A stretch of 64,000 nt of DNA from positions 171,066,933-171,130,932 of the forward strand of contig NC_081824.1 of NCBI RefSeq assembly GCF_030867095.1, in the 5' to 3' direction. The notes under the pieces are model-generated. The model was given only the letters and a program-made list of their open reading frames with translations. It searched no databases and was not told the DNA's origin. Shown in pieces: positions 25,261 through 36,625 of this stretch (position 1 is its first letter; every line of letters starts with the position of its first letter). The stretch is from Alligator mississippiensis (taxonomy: Eukaryota; Chordata; Crocodylia; Alligatoridae). A program made the position numbers and the translations under genes.

Positions 25261-26399
25261 CTACTACCAAAACAGCCATGAAGAGCATGAGGATATGTGC
25301 TCATTGGACTTGTTCCCCACCCAGACTCTGACCCTAACTCAGATCCAGTACATGACAGGGACAGCTCAGACAAGACCCTCATTGAGCAAGCAGACACAGA
25401 CAACCCAATGCGAGCCACTGGTAAGTTTCAGCAGATCCAGGGGAAAGGGTGATTGCCACCATCAAAGACATGGCTGGTAGCAGTCCTGTACACACCTCTT
25501 TGGGGCCCAGGTGTGGATGGGTCCAGATCCAGGGAATACTGTCATTGTTCAGGTCCTGGCATGGTAGCTGCCTCTATAACCCCAGGGATACTGGGTGCTG
25601 CTGTTTCAGGTGGCAGTGAAAACGGGCATGCTTTAGGATTCCAGGTCTCTCTCTCAGATTGGGGTCATGACAGGGGCAAAAAGACAAGTTAGCTTGGGAG
25701 GTGGGTGCCTTCTTAACAGGAACATCTCAGAGGGGAGGCAGGGGAGACGTTAGCTAGCTGACAGCAGGTAGCTGAGAGAATGCTTACCATGATGCAGTCC
25801 TGATCTTGTTCTGGTTGCTCATGGAAGTGAGTTTGCTAGGAGAGCAAGGTGCTCAGGCTTTCCCTCACAATATCTTCAAGTTTTTAACAATTTCAAAGTC
25901 TGCCCTGCTATCAGCACACCTGCAAGTATGTGTGGGAACCCAGAACCAACACATATTATCTGCTAACTATGGAAACATACTCAAGATCTCTTCTACTAGG
26001 TTTACTCTTCAGTGTTAGGTGTGGACTGTGAGAGCTTGGGAGGTTTCAGCATGGAAGCTACCCCAAGGACATGAAGGAACACTCCTGCTCAGAGGATGTC
26101 CCATAGGGGAAAACGTTGGTAGGATCAGAGAGATCAGATGCTGGAGGACCTTGTGAGGTCTTCCACATGCAGAGCTACTACTGAGAGCTGGCTTGCATCA
26201 GCAGGACTAGTCAGAAGAGTTCTAAGAGCTCTTCAGCAGACTTTTGTGACTGAGGATTGCTAGGTCCTGGAACTGATGCAAGGACTGGTGAGGGGCTCAG
26301 TGAAGGTCCAGGAATTGGCCCTCTATGCCCATGTGTCCCTTTGGTATGTCATAGTCATGCAAGTCCTTTATACTTCCATGCCATAGCAGCCTCAGGGAC
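25261..26399. other. Internal non-coding part of the Harbinger relic
   Basis: This stretch lies between the Myb-like and transposase relics. It has moderate GC and scattered short frames with no domain signature, and is probably the 3' part of the Myb-like gene plus intergenic element DNA. Confidence 0.45.
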
Positions 26400-27145
26400 C
26401 TTCCCGGTCCAGCAGTTAGTGTGAAAGTCGTTTACTGATATTTTAGGAAATCACATTAAATATACAGCACAGTGAATGAAGGGTTCACAATCGCTCAGAG
26501 GCGCCGTGCACTACCTCATGCCTGGAAGAACACTGTCCCAGAAAGTAGTCAGCCAAGCTTTCCCTGATCAGAACAGACTGCTGGTGGTTCTGTTCATGAC
26601 ATTCAGGTGGGAGTGCTGCTTTAGACCAGTCTCCATCCAAAGTGCCAGGTGCTCCCACTGCCATTGGCCCCTCTGGAGCTAGCTCAGTTTCCATTAAGGC
26701 TTTGCCCTCACCTTATATATACTGCAGAGGATGCAGGAAGTGGCCATGACACTGGGAATGTTCCTCAACCTAAGTTCAATCAGGCCCCCAGGGAATTCCA
26801 GCATACCTTTAGGCACCCAAAGGTACACTCCAACACCATCTGATAGCTGCTTAATCAGTAACTGAAGAATTCCTTCCTGGGGGCCAGACAGTTTTCATGA
26901 GCCAGGGGAGCAGTGGGTAGGCCAGGTCTCTGATCAGTGGGTTCAAATCCATGGTGTCAGTGCCAGGAGTGAACTTCTCCCACTCCATCATCCCCATGAA
27001 ACTGAAGTTCCTGAGATACATGGGCATTGTGTACCCTGCCTGACTACCCAACAGTGATGTTAGCTAAGTGCACAGAATGGGTATGGGTTCCATCAATGGC
27101 CCCCATGCAGTTCAAGAAGCCCATCTGTTTGAACCCAGTGACATC
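26400..27145 (-). pseudogene. Relic of a PIF/Harbinger (HARBI1-like) transposase, catalytic and C-terminal part
   Basis: On the minus strand, from 27130 downwards, the translation gives GFLNCMGAIDGTHTHS, the hallmark 'F.NC.GAIDGTH' block around the first catalytic Asp of Harbinger DDE transposases. Further on comes NPLIRDLAYPLLPWLMK, matching the 'GD.AYPL.PWLM.P' block; here RDL replaces the usual GDP. Near the C-terminus IRESLADYF resembles the 'IRE.L..YF' tail. The VHDAR-type block around the next Asp and the 'E.AFG.LK.R' block are missing or out of frame, and stops interrupt the frame after GTHTHS, so the gene is dead. The start of the gene beyond 27145 has been replaced by a hAT MITE. Confidence 0.75.
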
Positions 27146-27387
27146 TGAGCTTTTTCACTTGTTTTTTGGCTACACAAAAATAATACAGCAATTCGTCTGT
27201 TGCAAAGAACTCAGACTATAACAGGTTAGAGTGGCTTTGACACTATAAATTCTTATTTACAATCTGCAGGGTTATCCTGTGAAACACGTGTTGGTGGCTG
27301 CACACTTAACAGTGCAGTGCTTTTTGTGCAGCATCCTAAGAATGATCTCATGCACAGGTCCCATGGCAGTGGGGTTGAGAATCACTG
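27146..27387 (-). mobile_element. hAT MITE, family C (copy 1, truncated at one end)
   Basis: It shares CACTTGTTTTTTGGCTACA and CTGTTGCAAAGAACTCAG with the element at 31895-32174. It ends GTTGAGAATCACTG, the inverse of the TAGTGATTCTCAAC start of that copy. Termini of the CAGTGNTTCTCAAC type are characteristic of hAT-Charlie-like elements. The other end is missing where it meets the Harbinger transposase relic. Confidence 0.75.
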
Positions 27388-29653
27388 CCATAAAGGTTAG
27401 AATTTTTTTTTTTTCTGAGGTTAATAATATGACTTAAGGAGCTTGGGCCTCATTCTACAGTAGCTGTCTTTATTTGGCCCTGAAAATTTGTAAGTCTTTC
27501 AGTTACCCTTTGCATGCTTTATACCTGAAACTGTCAGTCATCTATCCATGGCAATGGTATCTTGGTTGTGTAATTTCTTGATCAGTTTCCAGGTCACTGC
27601 CAGCTTATATAGAATATTTCTGATCTGTGTTTGGTGCCCATAAACATAAACATAGTATTAATGCATTTTCATCTAAAAGATCTGCAGTCATATTTAGGAA
27701 GACAACTCCTCCCACATGGATTCACTAGGTACAGACCAATGCTTTTTGTAGTTATTACTAGCTACAAATGAATGTTCAAAATATTACTGACATTTAGATG
27801 TGTCAGGTGTTCCACTGACACTTTTCACTACGAAGTTCATTGTTCTTTCCAGAAAACGCCCCATTATAAAGCAACTTTATAAAAAGAGAAAAACCACTTA
27901 ATCAACATAATAATGTGTTACTTATCTTCATTATAACATAGTTAAATACACAGCCTTCTATTATGGAGAACAAGAGTTAGAATCTTACTGGAAACAACTC
28001 ACTTTCTGTACTTTTAAGGGTCCTACTTACTGCAGAATGTCAGGGAGATATACAGTCCATGTAGTTTAAGTAAACACTGGTTTTATATTCAGCAAAGACT
28101 CAGTAAATTGGAAGTGTAATCAATTGATATTTTTCCCCTCATTGATTCCAAGACTGAAAATGGAATACAGTATGTGCTTTACTTACAACAATGAATAAAA
28201 AGCTTTGCATGAACATAGTGCAAATCAGCTCCCACACATAAAAGAAATCTTGTTTACAGTTAAAAGGACTAGGTTTCTTCATTATTGTAAGGTCATCTCT
28301 GCATCATAATTTTTAAAAATAAAAGCACTTCCTCCACTTTGAAGCCATGAAATCTGACATTTACATCATAATCATATTCTTGAACAGGAAAAATTAATTT
28401 GCAAACAGCATGAGCAGTGTTAATCTTGTGTTCCATATTCTGTACAGTGTAAAATCTCTCCCTCCTAATAAAACAGGGCAGGATTACCCCAATGAACAAT
28501 ATGTAAAGCACCCTAATTCCCATCACTCCCTTATGCACATAAATCATACTGAAAGTAAAGCAGAAAGAACAGTAAAGAGAAATAAGACCTGAAAGTCTCA
28601 GTTTAATAGCAATCTTCTGTTATACTGAATTAATATGTAATCACATTAGAATTTAGCATTTATTTTCACTAACAAAACCTGAAGGAGAGATGCAGACTTT
28701 AACTTTCAGCCAAACTAGATTCTAATATCATTACAAAGGGACTTGAATGGTAATAAGTAGTTAATGCAATTTGATGAACTTACTGAAAAGGAAAAAAAAA
28801 AATCAGATAACATTTTCTTAACTGTATTCCGAAGAAGTTTAAAATTTGTTCATAGGAAAAACAAGATAGTATCAGATTAACTGATCGGCATGTCAGAGCC
28901 AATTTGTTATAAGAGCTTTGCTGTTCCCAGTTTGACTTCAGCTAAAGTTTTATCCTAGTAGAAAACTATCATAATCTCTTCTTCTTCACAAAAGAAGATA
29001 TTGCTCTGACTGGTTTTACTAAGGTTACTGAAGAGGTTTCCATTAAATAACTCATGATTTAAATAGCTGAAATCCTAGTCAGGTCTCAGAGGAACAATCT
29101 CTATCCTATGCAGCTTAGGCTCTTCCTGTTTTAGAGAACTGCTTCTTCATGGTCCAAAGTGACACCTGAAATCAGCTGGGACTATTTCATTGACTACTCT
29201 TATAATCTGCAAGTCTGCAATGATGCAGACGAAAAATCTCCTTGCTTCTTGAGTTTGTTTCACCTATTCTGACAGAGCTAGAGTCAGTGAACCTAGAGGG
29301 CCTGTTGCAAAGCTTATGTATTTCACCTAAGGCTTTTGCCTGAAGTGTCAAGTATCAAAGTTAACTTTTGTGTTGTATTTTGGAGAGTTTTAACTTATAC
29401 TAATAATATTGCTGTAGTTTGCAATAATGTATGTATTTTTGTATCTTTGTATCTGCACCATGTGTGAGAGAAGCCAATCAAAATGATGCTGGAAAGACTA
29501 GATCTATTTACTAATGAAGTACCAAGTGTTCCTGTCCTGTAAGCAAGAAAGCTTGTAGTGTTGTGATCTGGAAAAAGGCAGTTCAGGGATTCTGCTACAA
29601 AAAGTGAGAGGAAATATACTCAGTTCAGGAGCAGGGGTCAGGTAATAAGGCAG
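27388..29653. other. 2.3 kb of AT-rich unique DNA, no gene seen
   Basis: No repeat termini, RNA gene or coding block was recognised. Homopolymer tracts occur at 27406-27415 and 28791-28801. Confidence 0.5.
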
Positions 29654-30717
29654 TAGGGCTGTGTGAAGCTTCAGGTGCTGATTCAATTCAGAGGAGATTA
29701 GGCCCGATTCAGTGGCCAAATCTTCAAAACCGAATCGAATCAGGGGACCAATAAAAAGGTCCGAATCGATTTGAAACTCTCTGAATTGATTAGGAAAAGA
29801 TTCAGAGAGCTTCAGCAATGTGGGTAGTCCCTGCCCACTGCAGCAAGAAGCTGGACCCAGACTAGGAGCTAGTAAGCAGGGGGTGGGGGAGGGGGGGCTG
29901 GAGGAGGGCGGAAGGCCCCCCTGCCAGGCCCCATCCCTTGCCTGCTCTCCCAGCCCCCCTGAGCACTCCCTGACCCCCACCCGCTCTCCCATGGCTGCCT
30001 TGCCTACCCCAGCTCCTGACTCTTTGAAGAAAAAAAAAAAAAAAAAAAGCCCTGACTCACCAGGTGCTGCCCGGCGGGGGGGGGGCAATCCCCATTGCCC
30101 CCCCACTGCCCCATGTCATGTGGGGGTCTCTAACACGAGCCCCCTGACCCCCTCAGTTCCCCCAGTCTCCCCCATGGCTGCTCCACCTGCCCCAGCTCCG
30201 GCCCTTTAAGACCCCCCCAGGGCTCAACGGCTCCTGCAGCAGCCTCAGGGGGTTCATGAAGAACCCCCCACGCAGCATGGGGCAGTGGGGGGCAATAGGG
30301 ATCTCCCCCTGCCAGGCAGGAACTGGTGAGTGAAGGGTTTTTTGTTCTTAAAGGGCTGGAGCTGGGGTAGATGGGGCAGCCATGGGGGGGTGGGCAGGGG
30401 TTGGGGGGCTCATGCAGAGCCCCTCATGCAGCGTGGGGCAGTGGGGATCTCCCCCCTACCCAGCAGCACCTGGTAAGTTGTGGCTTTTTTTTCAAAAGAG
30501 CCAGGAGCTGGGACAGGTGGGGCAGCCATTGCAGGGCTGGGAGACCGGTTGTGGGGTGGACCTAGTGAGTTGGAGATTTGGCTGCTGCTGAATCTCCAAA
30601 TCAAATTCGGCTGAATCGATTCGGGACAGTGATTCGAATCACCAAATTGAATCACCGTCCCCCCGAATTGGCCAAATCCGAATCCTAAGCAAATACTAGC
30701 CACTTTGCATAGGCCTA
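29654..30717. mobile_element. hAT-type foldback element, family A, with perfect 8-bp target duplication
   Basis: The element begins TAGGGCTGTGTGAAGCTTC and ends TTTGCATAGGCCTA. TAAGGCAG precedes it (29646-29653) and follows it (30718-30725), an exact 8-bp duplication as expected for hAT transposition. The outer 150 bases on each side are rich in GATTCGAATC-type words and pair with each other. The interior is GC-rich with several copies of a unit holding CAGCACCTGGTAAGTT or its inverse, an A or T homopolymer, and a CCCATGGCTGCC / GGGGCAGCCAT block in both orientations. It has no transposase. Long frames on both strands are by-products of the G/C-rich inverted arms. Confidence 0.9.
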
Positions 30718-30725
30718 TAAGGCAG

Positions 30726-30909
30726 CCTTCAGTGCAGATCCCCCAAAGATGGGAATAAGTAATGAAGGCTGTCATCTGTTAGATGGAGAGGACAACACTG
30801 AAGAGGTCTATCTAGAAATACAGGTGTGGGATGTGACTGATATTAAAGCGGCTTGAATAAGCCAATAAAATTCCACTGAAGATCCTTTCAAGCACTTTTC
30901 GAGGCCTGC
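30726..30909. other. Unique spacer, possibly 5' part of the CR1 below
   Basis: AGAGGTCTATCTAGAAATAC may be degenerate CR1 5' sequence. No firm call is possible. Confidence 0.35.
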
Positions 30910-32358
30910 AGTAACTGTACAAGTGCTTGTGGAATAAAAAGACATGGGGAATAAACAGGAAGACTTGATGGTCCTAATACAACTGAGGAATTATGATGTA
31001 TTTGGGATTACGGAGACGTGGTGGAATAGTTCACATGACTGGAGTAGGGTCATGGATGTGTATAAATTGTTGAGGAAGGATAGGCAGGGGGAAAATGTAG
31101 GAGGTACTGCCATATATATAAAGGAGATGCACATGTGTTCTGAGATGCAATATGAAGTGGAAGGTTGATCTATTGAAAACCTCTGAATAAAGGTCAGAGG
31201 GGAAAGCAGTAAGGGAGATATCATGTTGGGCATCTGCTACAGGTCATCAAACAAGGAGGAAGAAATGGATGAGGCCTTCTTTAAACAACTGATGGAAGCT
31301 TACAAATCATGGGAGCTGGTTTTCATGGGGGAGTTTAATTATCAGGCTATCTACACTGGGAGGGAAACACAGAAGTACAAAAGCAGTCCAGCAAATTCCT
31401 GGGGTGTGTTTGGGATAACTTTTTGACACAGTTGGTAGACAGGCTAGCTAGGGGGGAAAGGCTCTTTTCAACTTGCTTCTCACAAATAGGGAGGAACTGG
31501 TTGAGAATGTGAAGGTAGATGGTAACTTGGGTGATAGTGACCATGAGATGATAACAGTTCAAGATCCTAAGGGGAGGAAGGAAGGAGAACAACAGAATAA
31601 AGATACTGGTCTTCTGGTCTTCACAGAAGCAGACTTTATCGAACTCAGAGAACTGATCGGTAGGATCCCCAGGGAGGTGAGTCTGAGGGAAAAGGGAGTC
31701 CAAGAGAGCTGGCTGTACTTTAAGAAGTCCATTTTAAGGGCCCAGGAATAAGCTATCCTGATATGACAAAAAAATGCAAAATACATCAGGACACCAGCCT
31801 GGCTAGACAGCAATCTCTTCAACAAATTGAAACTCAGAAAAGAATGCTACAAAACATGGAAACTTGGGTCATAGTACTAGGGAAAAATCTAAGATAGTGA
31901 TTCTCAACTTATGTTACCCTACTCAGACTCAAGGAACCCTTCAGAAACTGCCAGCTCTTAGTTTTCACTTGTTTTTTGACTTCAGAAAAAAGAATAGAAC
32001 AATTCTTCTGTTGCAAAGAACTCAGAAAGACCAGAAGAGGTCAGAACGCTTTTAATAATATGAATTCCTTTTTCAAATCTATGGGTTTATCTTTGGAATC
32101 ATATTTGCACATCTAGCAGTGCTAACATTATGCGGCACTCTGAGGCACTTTTGGAAGAATCTAAAGAATCACTAGTTTAGGAGAACTGCATAGGTATGCA
32201 GGAAGAAAATCAGGAAGCCAAGGCATGATCTAAGATGCAGCTGATAAGGGACATAAAAGGCAGTAAAAAAAGATTCTAGAAGTATGTCAAGAGTAAGAGG
32301 AAAATCAAAGAAACTGTAGGTCCTTTATGGAATGCAGAAGGAAATCTATGTATCGATG
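30910..32358 (+). mobile_element. Ancient CR1 LINE, part 1: endonuclease and linker
   Basis: Reading frames give MGNKQEDLMVLIQLRNYDVF and GITETWWNSSHDWS, then ICYRSSNKEEEMDEAFFKQL, then LVFMGEFNYQ (endonuclease catalytic region), GDSDHEMITV and KRFYKYVKSKRKIKETVGPL. These follow the CR1 ORF2 order from endonuclease to linker. A family-C hAT MITE (31895-32174) is inserted. The copy stops at NAEGNLCID where an LTR-like element enters at 32359, and resumes at 33738. Multiple frameshifts and stops indicate age. Confidence 0.8.
31895..32174 (+). mobile_element. hAT MITE, family C (copy 2)
   Basis: It starts TAGTGATTCTCAACTTATG and ends AAGAATCACTA. The interior shares CACTTGTTTTTTGACTTC and TTCTGTTGCAAAGAACTCAG with the copy at 27146. 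Flanks ATCTAAGA and GTTTAGGA agree at 5 of 8 positions with only transition differences, compatible with a decayed 8-bp duplication. It sits inside the ancient CR1. Confidence 0.75.
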
Positions 32359-33737
32359 TGTAACCAGGTTTGGACTCGAGGGGTGGCTGGAACGGTCTTA
32401 GGTGGCCACATAACCCTTACCCTGCTTCAGGTCTAGGGTGTCTTCCCCTTTTCATTCACCTGTCACACCTTGATGTAACTGTTTGATTGGAAGTGAGGCT
32501 GCCTAATTGGTCTTAGAGCAATCCCCAGTTCCTCTAGATGCCAGCTAGCTCTCCCAGGGCACCTATTAGTCTTAAGGGCTAATCATGGCCTCTGACCTCC
32601 CCTACAGCCATGCCCATGCCTTGCAGATGTTACCAATTAATTATTTTGGTAGGCACTTGTCCCAGTATGATACCAGGCCACCTCAGGCCTTTACAGCCTT
32701 GTCCGGGCCTCGGTCCCTTCTCTGTCGCTGGTTTCCTTAGCCTAGGTCCACTGTTCTGGTCCTGATTTCTGGGTCCTAGCCCAAGTCTCACCCTCTCAGG
32801 TTGTGTCCTGCTTGGGCTCCAGCCTCTGGCCATCTCTGCCCTGCCTCAGGCACTGTGGCTCCATCTGGGACTTTGGCCCTGGTGTCCTTTGCTCTGGGCC
32901 CCTGGCCCCTTTCTGTCCCTCTCATGCATAGGTCTCTCCTTGGCCCTGCCTCTGTTCTCCCTGGCCCTTGTCCAGCTCCTGTCTGTGCTAGGCTTCAGCC
33001 TTTCTTTCTCTCTCTCTTGGCTTCAACCTATTCTCTGGGTCTAAGCCATGTATCAAGGCCCAGAGCAGGGCTCTATACACTGGTGTGCCCTGGCACACTG
33101 GTGTACACTGGCATCCTGCTGTGAATTAACCCCCCCTCCCTCCAGGTGCCCCACCATGGCCTCCATTCACTTTCCTTTCAGTCACACCCAAACCACTGGT
33201 TGAAAAACCAAGGAGCCTTCTGGCAAACACAAACTGCTTCAGACATAAACAATGGCTACCTGCCTGCAGAACAAGGCTTCCTCTTACCCCAGGTAACTTT
33301 CCCTTGTAGGGCACTCAGTTTGCCTTCCTTAAGATAATCCTAGTGCTACCTAGGAGCTGTCTTGTATTCCCTCCACTCTGGAGCTCCTGTCTGTGCAGCC
33401 TCCAGGGCCAGACTGACCCTCTTGGCTCAGGGCCTGTGTTCATATATCTCTTTGGCCCTGCCCCTGGCTGGTCAGGTGCCTTCCCTGCGCTTTCATAAAT
33501 GTTTTCTGATTCAGCTTGCTGGCTCAACCTCAGGGCGAATTATGGCTGCTGGTCTCTGCTGCGCTCCTATCTTGTCTCCCATGCAAGGCTCTAGTTCTGC
33601 AGTTAAGTGCTTGCATCAGGTAAATCCCTGAGTACCTGTTCCCTGGCAGCTCATAATGAGCAGTTTTCCCTGCCTGAGGCTCTTTGCTGCTCCTTCAGCT
33701 TTAAAGTAATAGAAGCCCTTGGCACTCTGTTACAGGA
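32359..33737. mobile_element. LTR-like insertion of 1.38 kb inside the ancient CR1
   Basis: The CR1 reading is interrupted exactly here. CGATG occurs on both sides (32354-32358 and 33738-33742), consistent with a 5-bp target duplication. The insert begins TGTAACCAGG and has TCTGTTACA three bases before its right edge, giving TG...CA-like inverted hexamers (TGTAAC/GTTACA). The interior is C/T-rich on the plus strand with no coding domains. A long solo LTR is the best reading, although the three bases GGA after TTACA are unexpected. Identity to a named family is unknown. Confidence 0.55.
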
Positions 33738-34008
33738 CGATGTAGAGAAGGCTGAAGTATTTAATGCCTTTTTTACTTCAGTCTTCAAAATAGGGGCAGC
33801 TACCAGGTAACAAGTGCAGTTGGCAGCAAAAATAGGGAAGAGGTCAAACAGCATAGGATAATAATGGCAGAACAGGTTAAGGGTTACTTAAAGAAGCTAG
33901 TGCTTTCAAGTCAGCAGGGCCAGATGCAGCTGAGGATACTGCAAGAATTGGGTGAAGTAATTTCAGGCCATTAAGCTATCCTTTTTGATAACTCATACAG
34001 GTCAAGTG
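33738..34008 (+). mobile_element. Ancient CR1 LINE, part 2: linker to start of reverse transcriptase
   Basis: The frame resumes with DDVEKAEVFNAFFTSVFK, then reaches SSQQGQ(M)QLRILQELGE, the degenerate 'KS.GPD.IHPRVLKELA' block. It ends at DNSYRSSG, where the Harbinger-type element is inserted. The next residues of the CR1 protein continue at 38817. Confidence 0.75.
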
Positions 34009-34377
34009 GGACACATCCAGATGAGCGTGCAGGTGCCTCTTGCAGCATCTCAAAGCCTTTTGAGATGCTGCAAAAGGCACATGTGGGAATAAAAAACATT
34101 CCCCGTGCTGCAAACTTGCAGCACGGGGGCAAAATTAGACCCCTGGATATCCAGGGGTCAAAAAATACTCCGGGTGAAAAAAGCAGGGCAGGGCACAGTC
34201 CCAGACCATACCCTGAGGCAATGGAGGCTCAGGTCCTCCACAGAGCTGCTCTGGCAGCTAGCCAAAGTGTCTCTATGGCTGGCTCTCGCCCCAGTGCTGA
34301 AGCACGCTGCCTATCTGTGCGCAGCAGGCAGTGTGTCAGCTGCAGGGACCTGGATCTGGGCTCTGTGTTGGTAAGTA

Positions 34378-34625
34378 GGGGGTGGGGGACTGGAGGAGGG
34401 GGGAGGGGACCATGGGGAGAACCCTGCCAGCCCCATCCCTGAGTCCCCCCGACCACTGCCTCGCCCGGCCCCATCCCCTGCCTGTTCCCTGAGCCCCCAC
34501 TATCACTGCCCTGCCCGGCCCCATCTCATGCCTACTCCTGCAGCCCCCCCAGTGGCTGCCCTGTCCTGCCCGAGTCTCGGCACTTAAAAAAAAAAAAAGC
34601 TAAAGCCCTGAACTCACCAGATGTA
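34378..34625 (+). repeat. GC-rich cargo module shared with the hAT element at 29654
   Basis: AGGGGGTGGGGGACTGGAGG, GCCCCATCCC, CCCCAGTGGCTGCC, an A-homopolymer and AAGCCCTGAACTCACCAG occur in the same order as in 29878-30075 (GGGGGTGGGGGAGG, GGCCCCATCCC, CCCATGGCTGCC, A-homopolymer, AAGCCCTGACTCACCAG). An inverted partial copy (TGAGTGTGGGGCTTTTATTT, TGGGGTAGCCACTGG) lies at 35285-35370. The module therefore occurs in elements with unrelated termini. Confidence 0.7.
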
Positions 34626-35298
34626 GCAGCAGCCGTTGGGGTCTCTGGGGCCTCATGGCAGAGTCCCCCCGTGCTGCACCATGTGGGACCAGTTGCGACA
34701 CGTAGTGGGTGCATTAGTACCCCCTGAGAGCACTGGCGCACCCCCTCACAGGCCACGCTCCCCACTTAATCAATGGGCAGAGGGGCCAGGCAGGAGCGCT
34801 GGTGCCCGCCTTGAGAGCGCTGACCAAGGAGTAGGAGCACTGGATGTAGGCCATGACTGGTTCTGGAAGCGCTGCAGCCACTTTCAGGAGCACTGCGGCT
34901 GCTTTTGAGAGCAGCGCAGCCGAGTGGTCATACCAGTTGGTAAGTCTTGCTGCAGGGGGACCCCTTCTCTGGTCAGCAAGATTGGCTGCAGGGGGATGCA
35001 CCCCACCCCCAGTCACTGAATGATCATGGGGCGGGGGGCGGGGGGGAGGCATGTGCCCCCCTGACTAAGGTGGCACCAGTTGCCCATGCATGGGGCAGAG
35101 GGAGGCAGTGGGGATTGGCTCCAGCTGCCTGGCACCTGCACTGTGCTGTCAGATCACGCGGGTGCTGCGCAGCTTGGAAGGGTGCCACTTGGCACCCCAT
35201 GCTGTCTGACAGCTCAGGGACACTTGGGCTCTGCAAGGGGGCTCTGCCATGAGGTCCAAGAGGCACTGACGGCTGCTGCTATAGCTAGTGAGTGTGGG

Positions 35299-35322
35299 GC
35301 TTTTATTTATTTATTTATTTTT
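35299..35322 (+). repeat. TTTA microsatellite
   Basis: About six tandem TTTA units lie inside the inverted cargo copy, where a poly-T tract stands in related copies. Confidence 0.75.
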
Positions 35323-36019
35323 TAAGTGCTGGGACACTGGGGCCAGGTGGGGTAGCCACTGGGGGGCTGCAGGAGTTGGCGGGGGCTGGGTGGGGCTGAA
35401 ATCCTGGGGGCTGGGGGAGCAAGCAAGGGTGGGTCCAGCTGGGGGGCACATGGGCCCTGTGGGGGGGTGGTAGACCCTGTTGGGGGCTGTAGTCCCTGGA
35501 GGGGGGGGGGGGGTCTGTGAGCTGTGCAGGGGGGGGCTGCACCGTGCAAGGGGCAGGGGAACCACGATTCCTCAGCAGCCTCCCTCCCCCACAGTCCCCC
35601 CATGGCCCCCCTCATCCCTCCACAGTCACCCACTCTTCTGCAAACCCCACATCCCCCCAGTACACACCCTGCGTGTCCAGCTGCCAGACAGGATGAGACC
35701 CACTGGCAGGATCTGTGGCTGCTGTCCCCACATCCTGGTTAGTGAAGGGGTCAGAGGAGCTCTAATTTACCTCTAAATCCAAAGGCAAACAGCAAACCAT
35801 ACAGATATTTACAATTCATCTTATTATGATGATAGAGACACTGGTAGGCTTCCAAATTGCTTTAACACTGTAGATATATCAATAAAGCGTTGCCCAACTG
35901 ATCGATTGATTAATCTCTCTCTCTCTATATATATAGTGGTCTTTTATTTTAATTGCGGAGGAACATGGATTTTGGGGTATTTTACAGAGTGACTCTAGGA
36001 TTTTTTTTATCAGTAATTT

Positions 36020-36400
36020 TTCAGTTTTCAAATAGGAAACACCAGAATTCCTGCTAGGGAGGCAAGTGGCAAGACCCAGGCAGAGGAGCCTGCTCAGAGC
36101 TGGCACCTTGGACCCAGCTGAAGGTGGCTGACCTCCTGGCCAATTGGGGCCAGGAGGACATGCTTTGACAGTTCAAAGCAGGCCACCACACTGGGAACAT
36201 CTTCCTGGCAATAGCTGCCCAGATGGCTGGGCAGGTGCACACATGGCAGTAGTGCCGCACAAGGGCCCACTGGCAGCTGGCCCAGAGGGGCAGATGCCTC
36301 TACTGGCTGTGCAGTCCCCATCTGGGTCTGGCAGGTGCACAGCCTTGTGGCCATGTGCTTGTCATAGGTGGCAGCAGGTCACAGCCAGGCAGCAGCCCCC
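36020..36400 (+). pseudogene. Remnant of the Myb/SANT-like gene region (copy 1)
   Basis: Nucleotide order AACACCAGAATTCCTGCTAG, AGAGGAGCCTGC, ACCTCCTGGCCA, AGTTCAAAGCAGGC and AGCTGCCCAGATGG matches, with many substitutions, the reverse complement of 47920-48115, where the same region encodes a recognisable Myb-like start. The frame is destroyed here by stops and indels. Confidence 0.6.
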
Positions 36401-36625
36401 ACTACCAGACTGCTGCAGTGGGCAGAGGGTGCAGGGACTCTCAGGGCTGCTGATGGTAACAGGACAGGGCAGCTTTTTACACTGCTGGGGCTACAGGGCT
36501 CTAGCTCCCCCTAGCTGCAGATCTGGAAGGAGCCAGGCAGGGTTATTTTGCCCCAAGTGGCACAACTTGCACCACACTAAAGTGCATGTCTGGGCATATG
36601 TGCTGAGGCAAAAAGCCCTGGCTCA

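Noticed and set aside
29504-30106. 200-codon minus-strand frame
   Set aside because: It runs from unique DNA into the GC-rich arm of the family-A hAT element and includes a homopolymer (Phe run), with no conserved motif.
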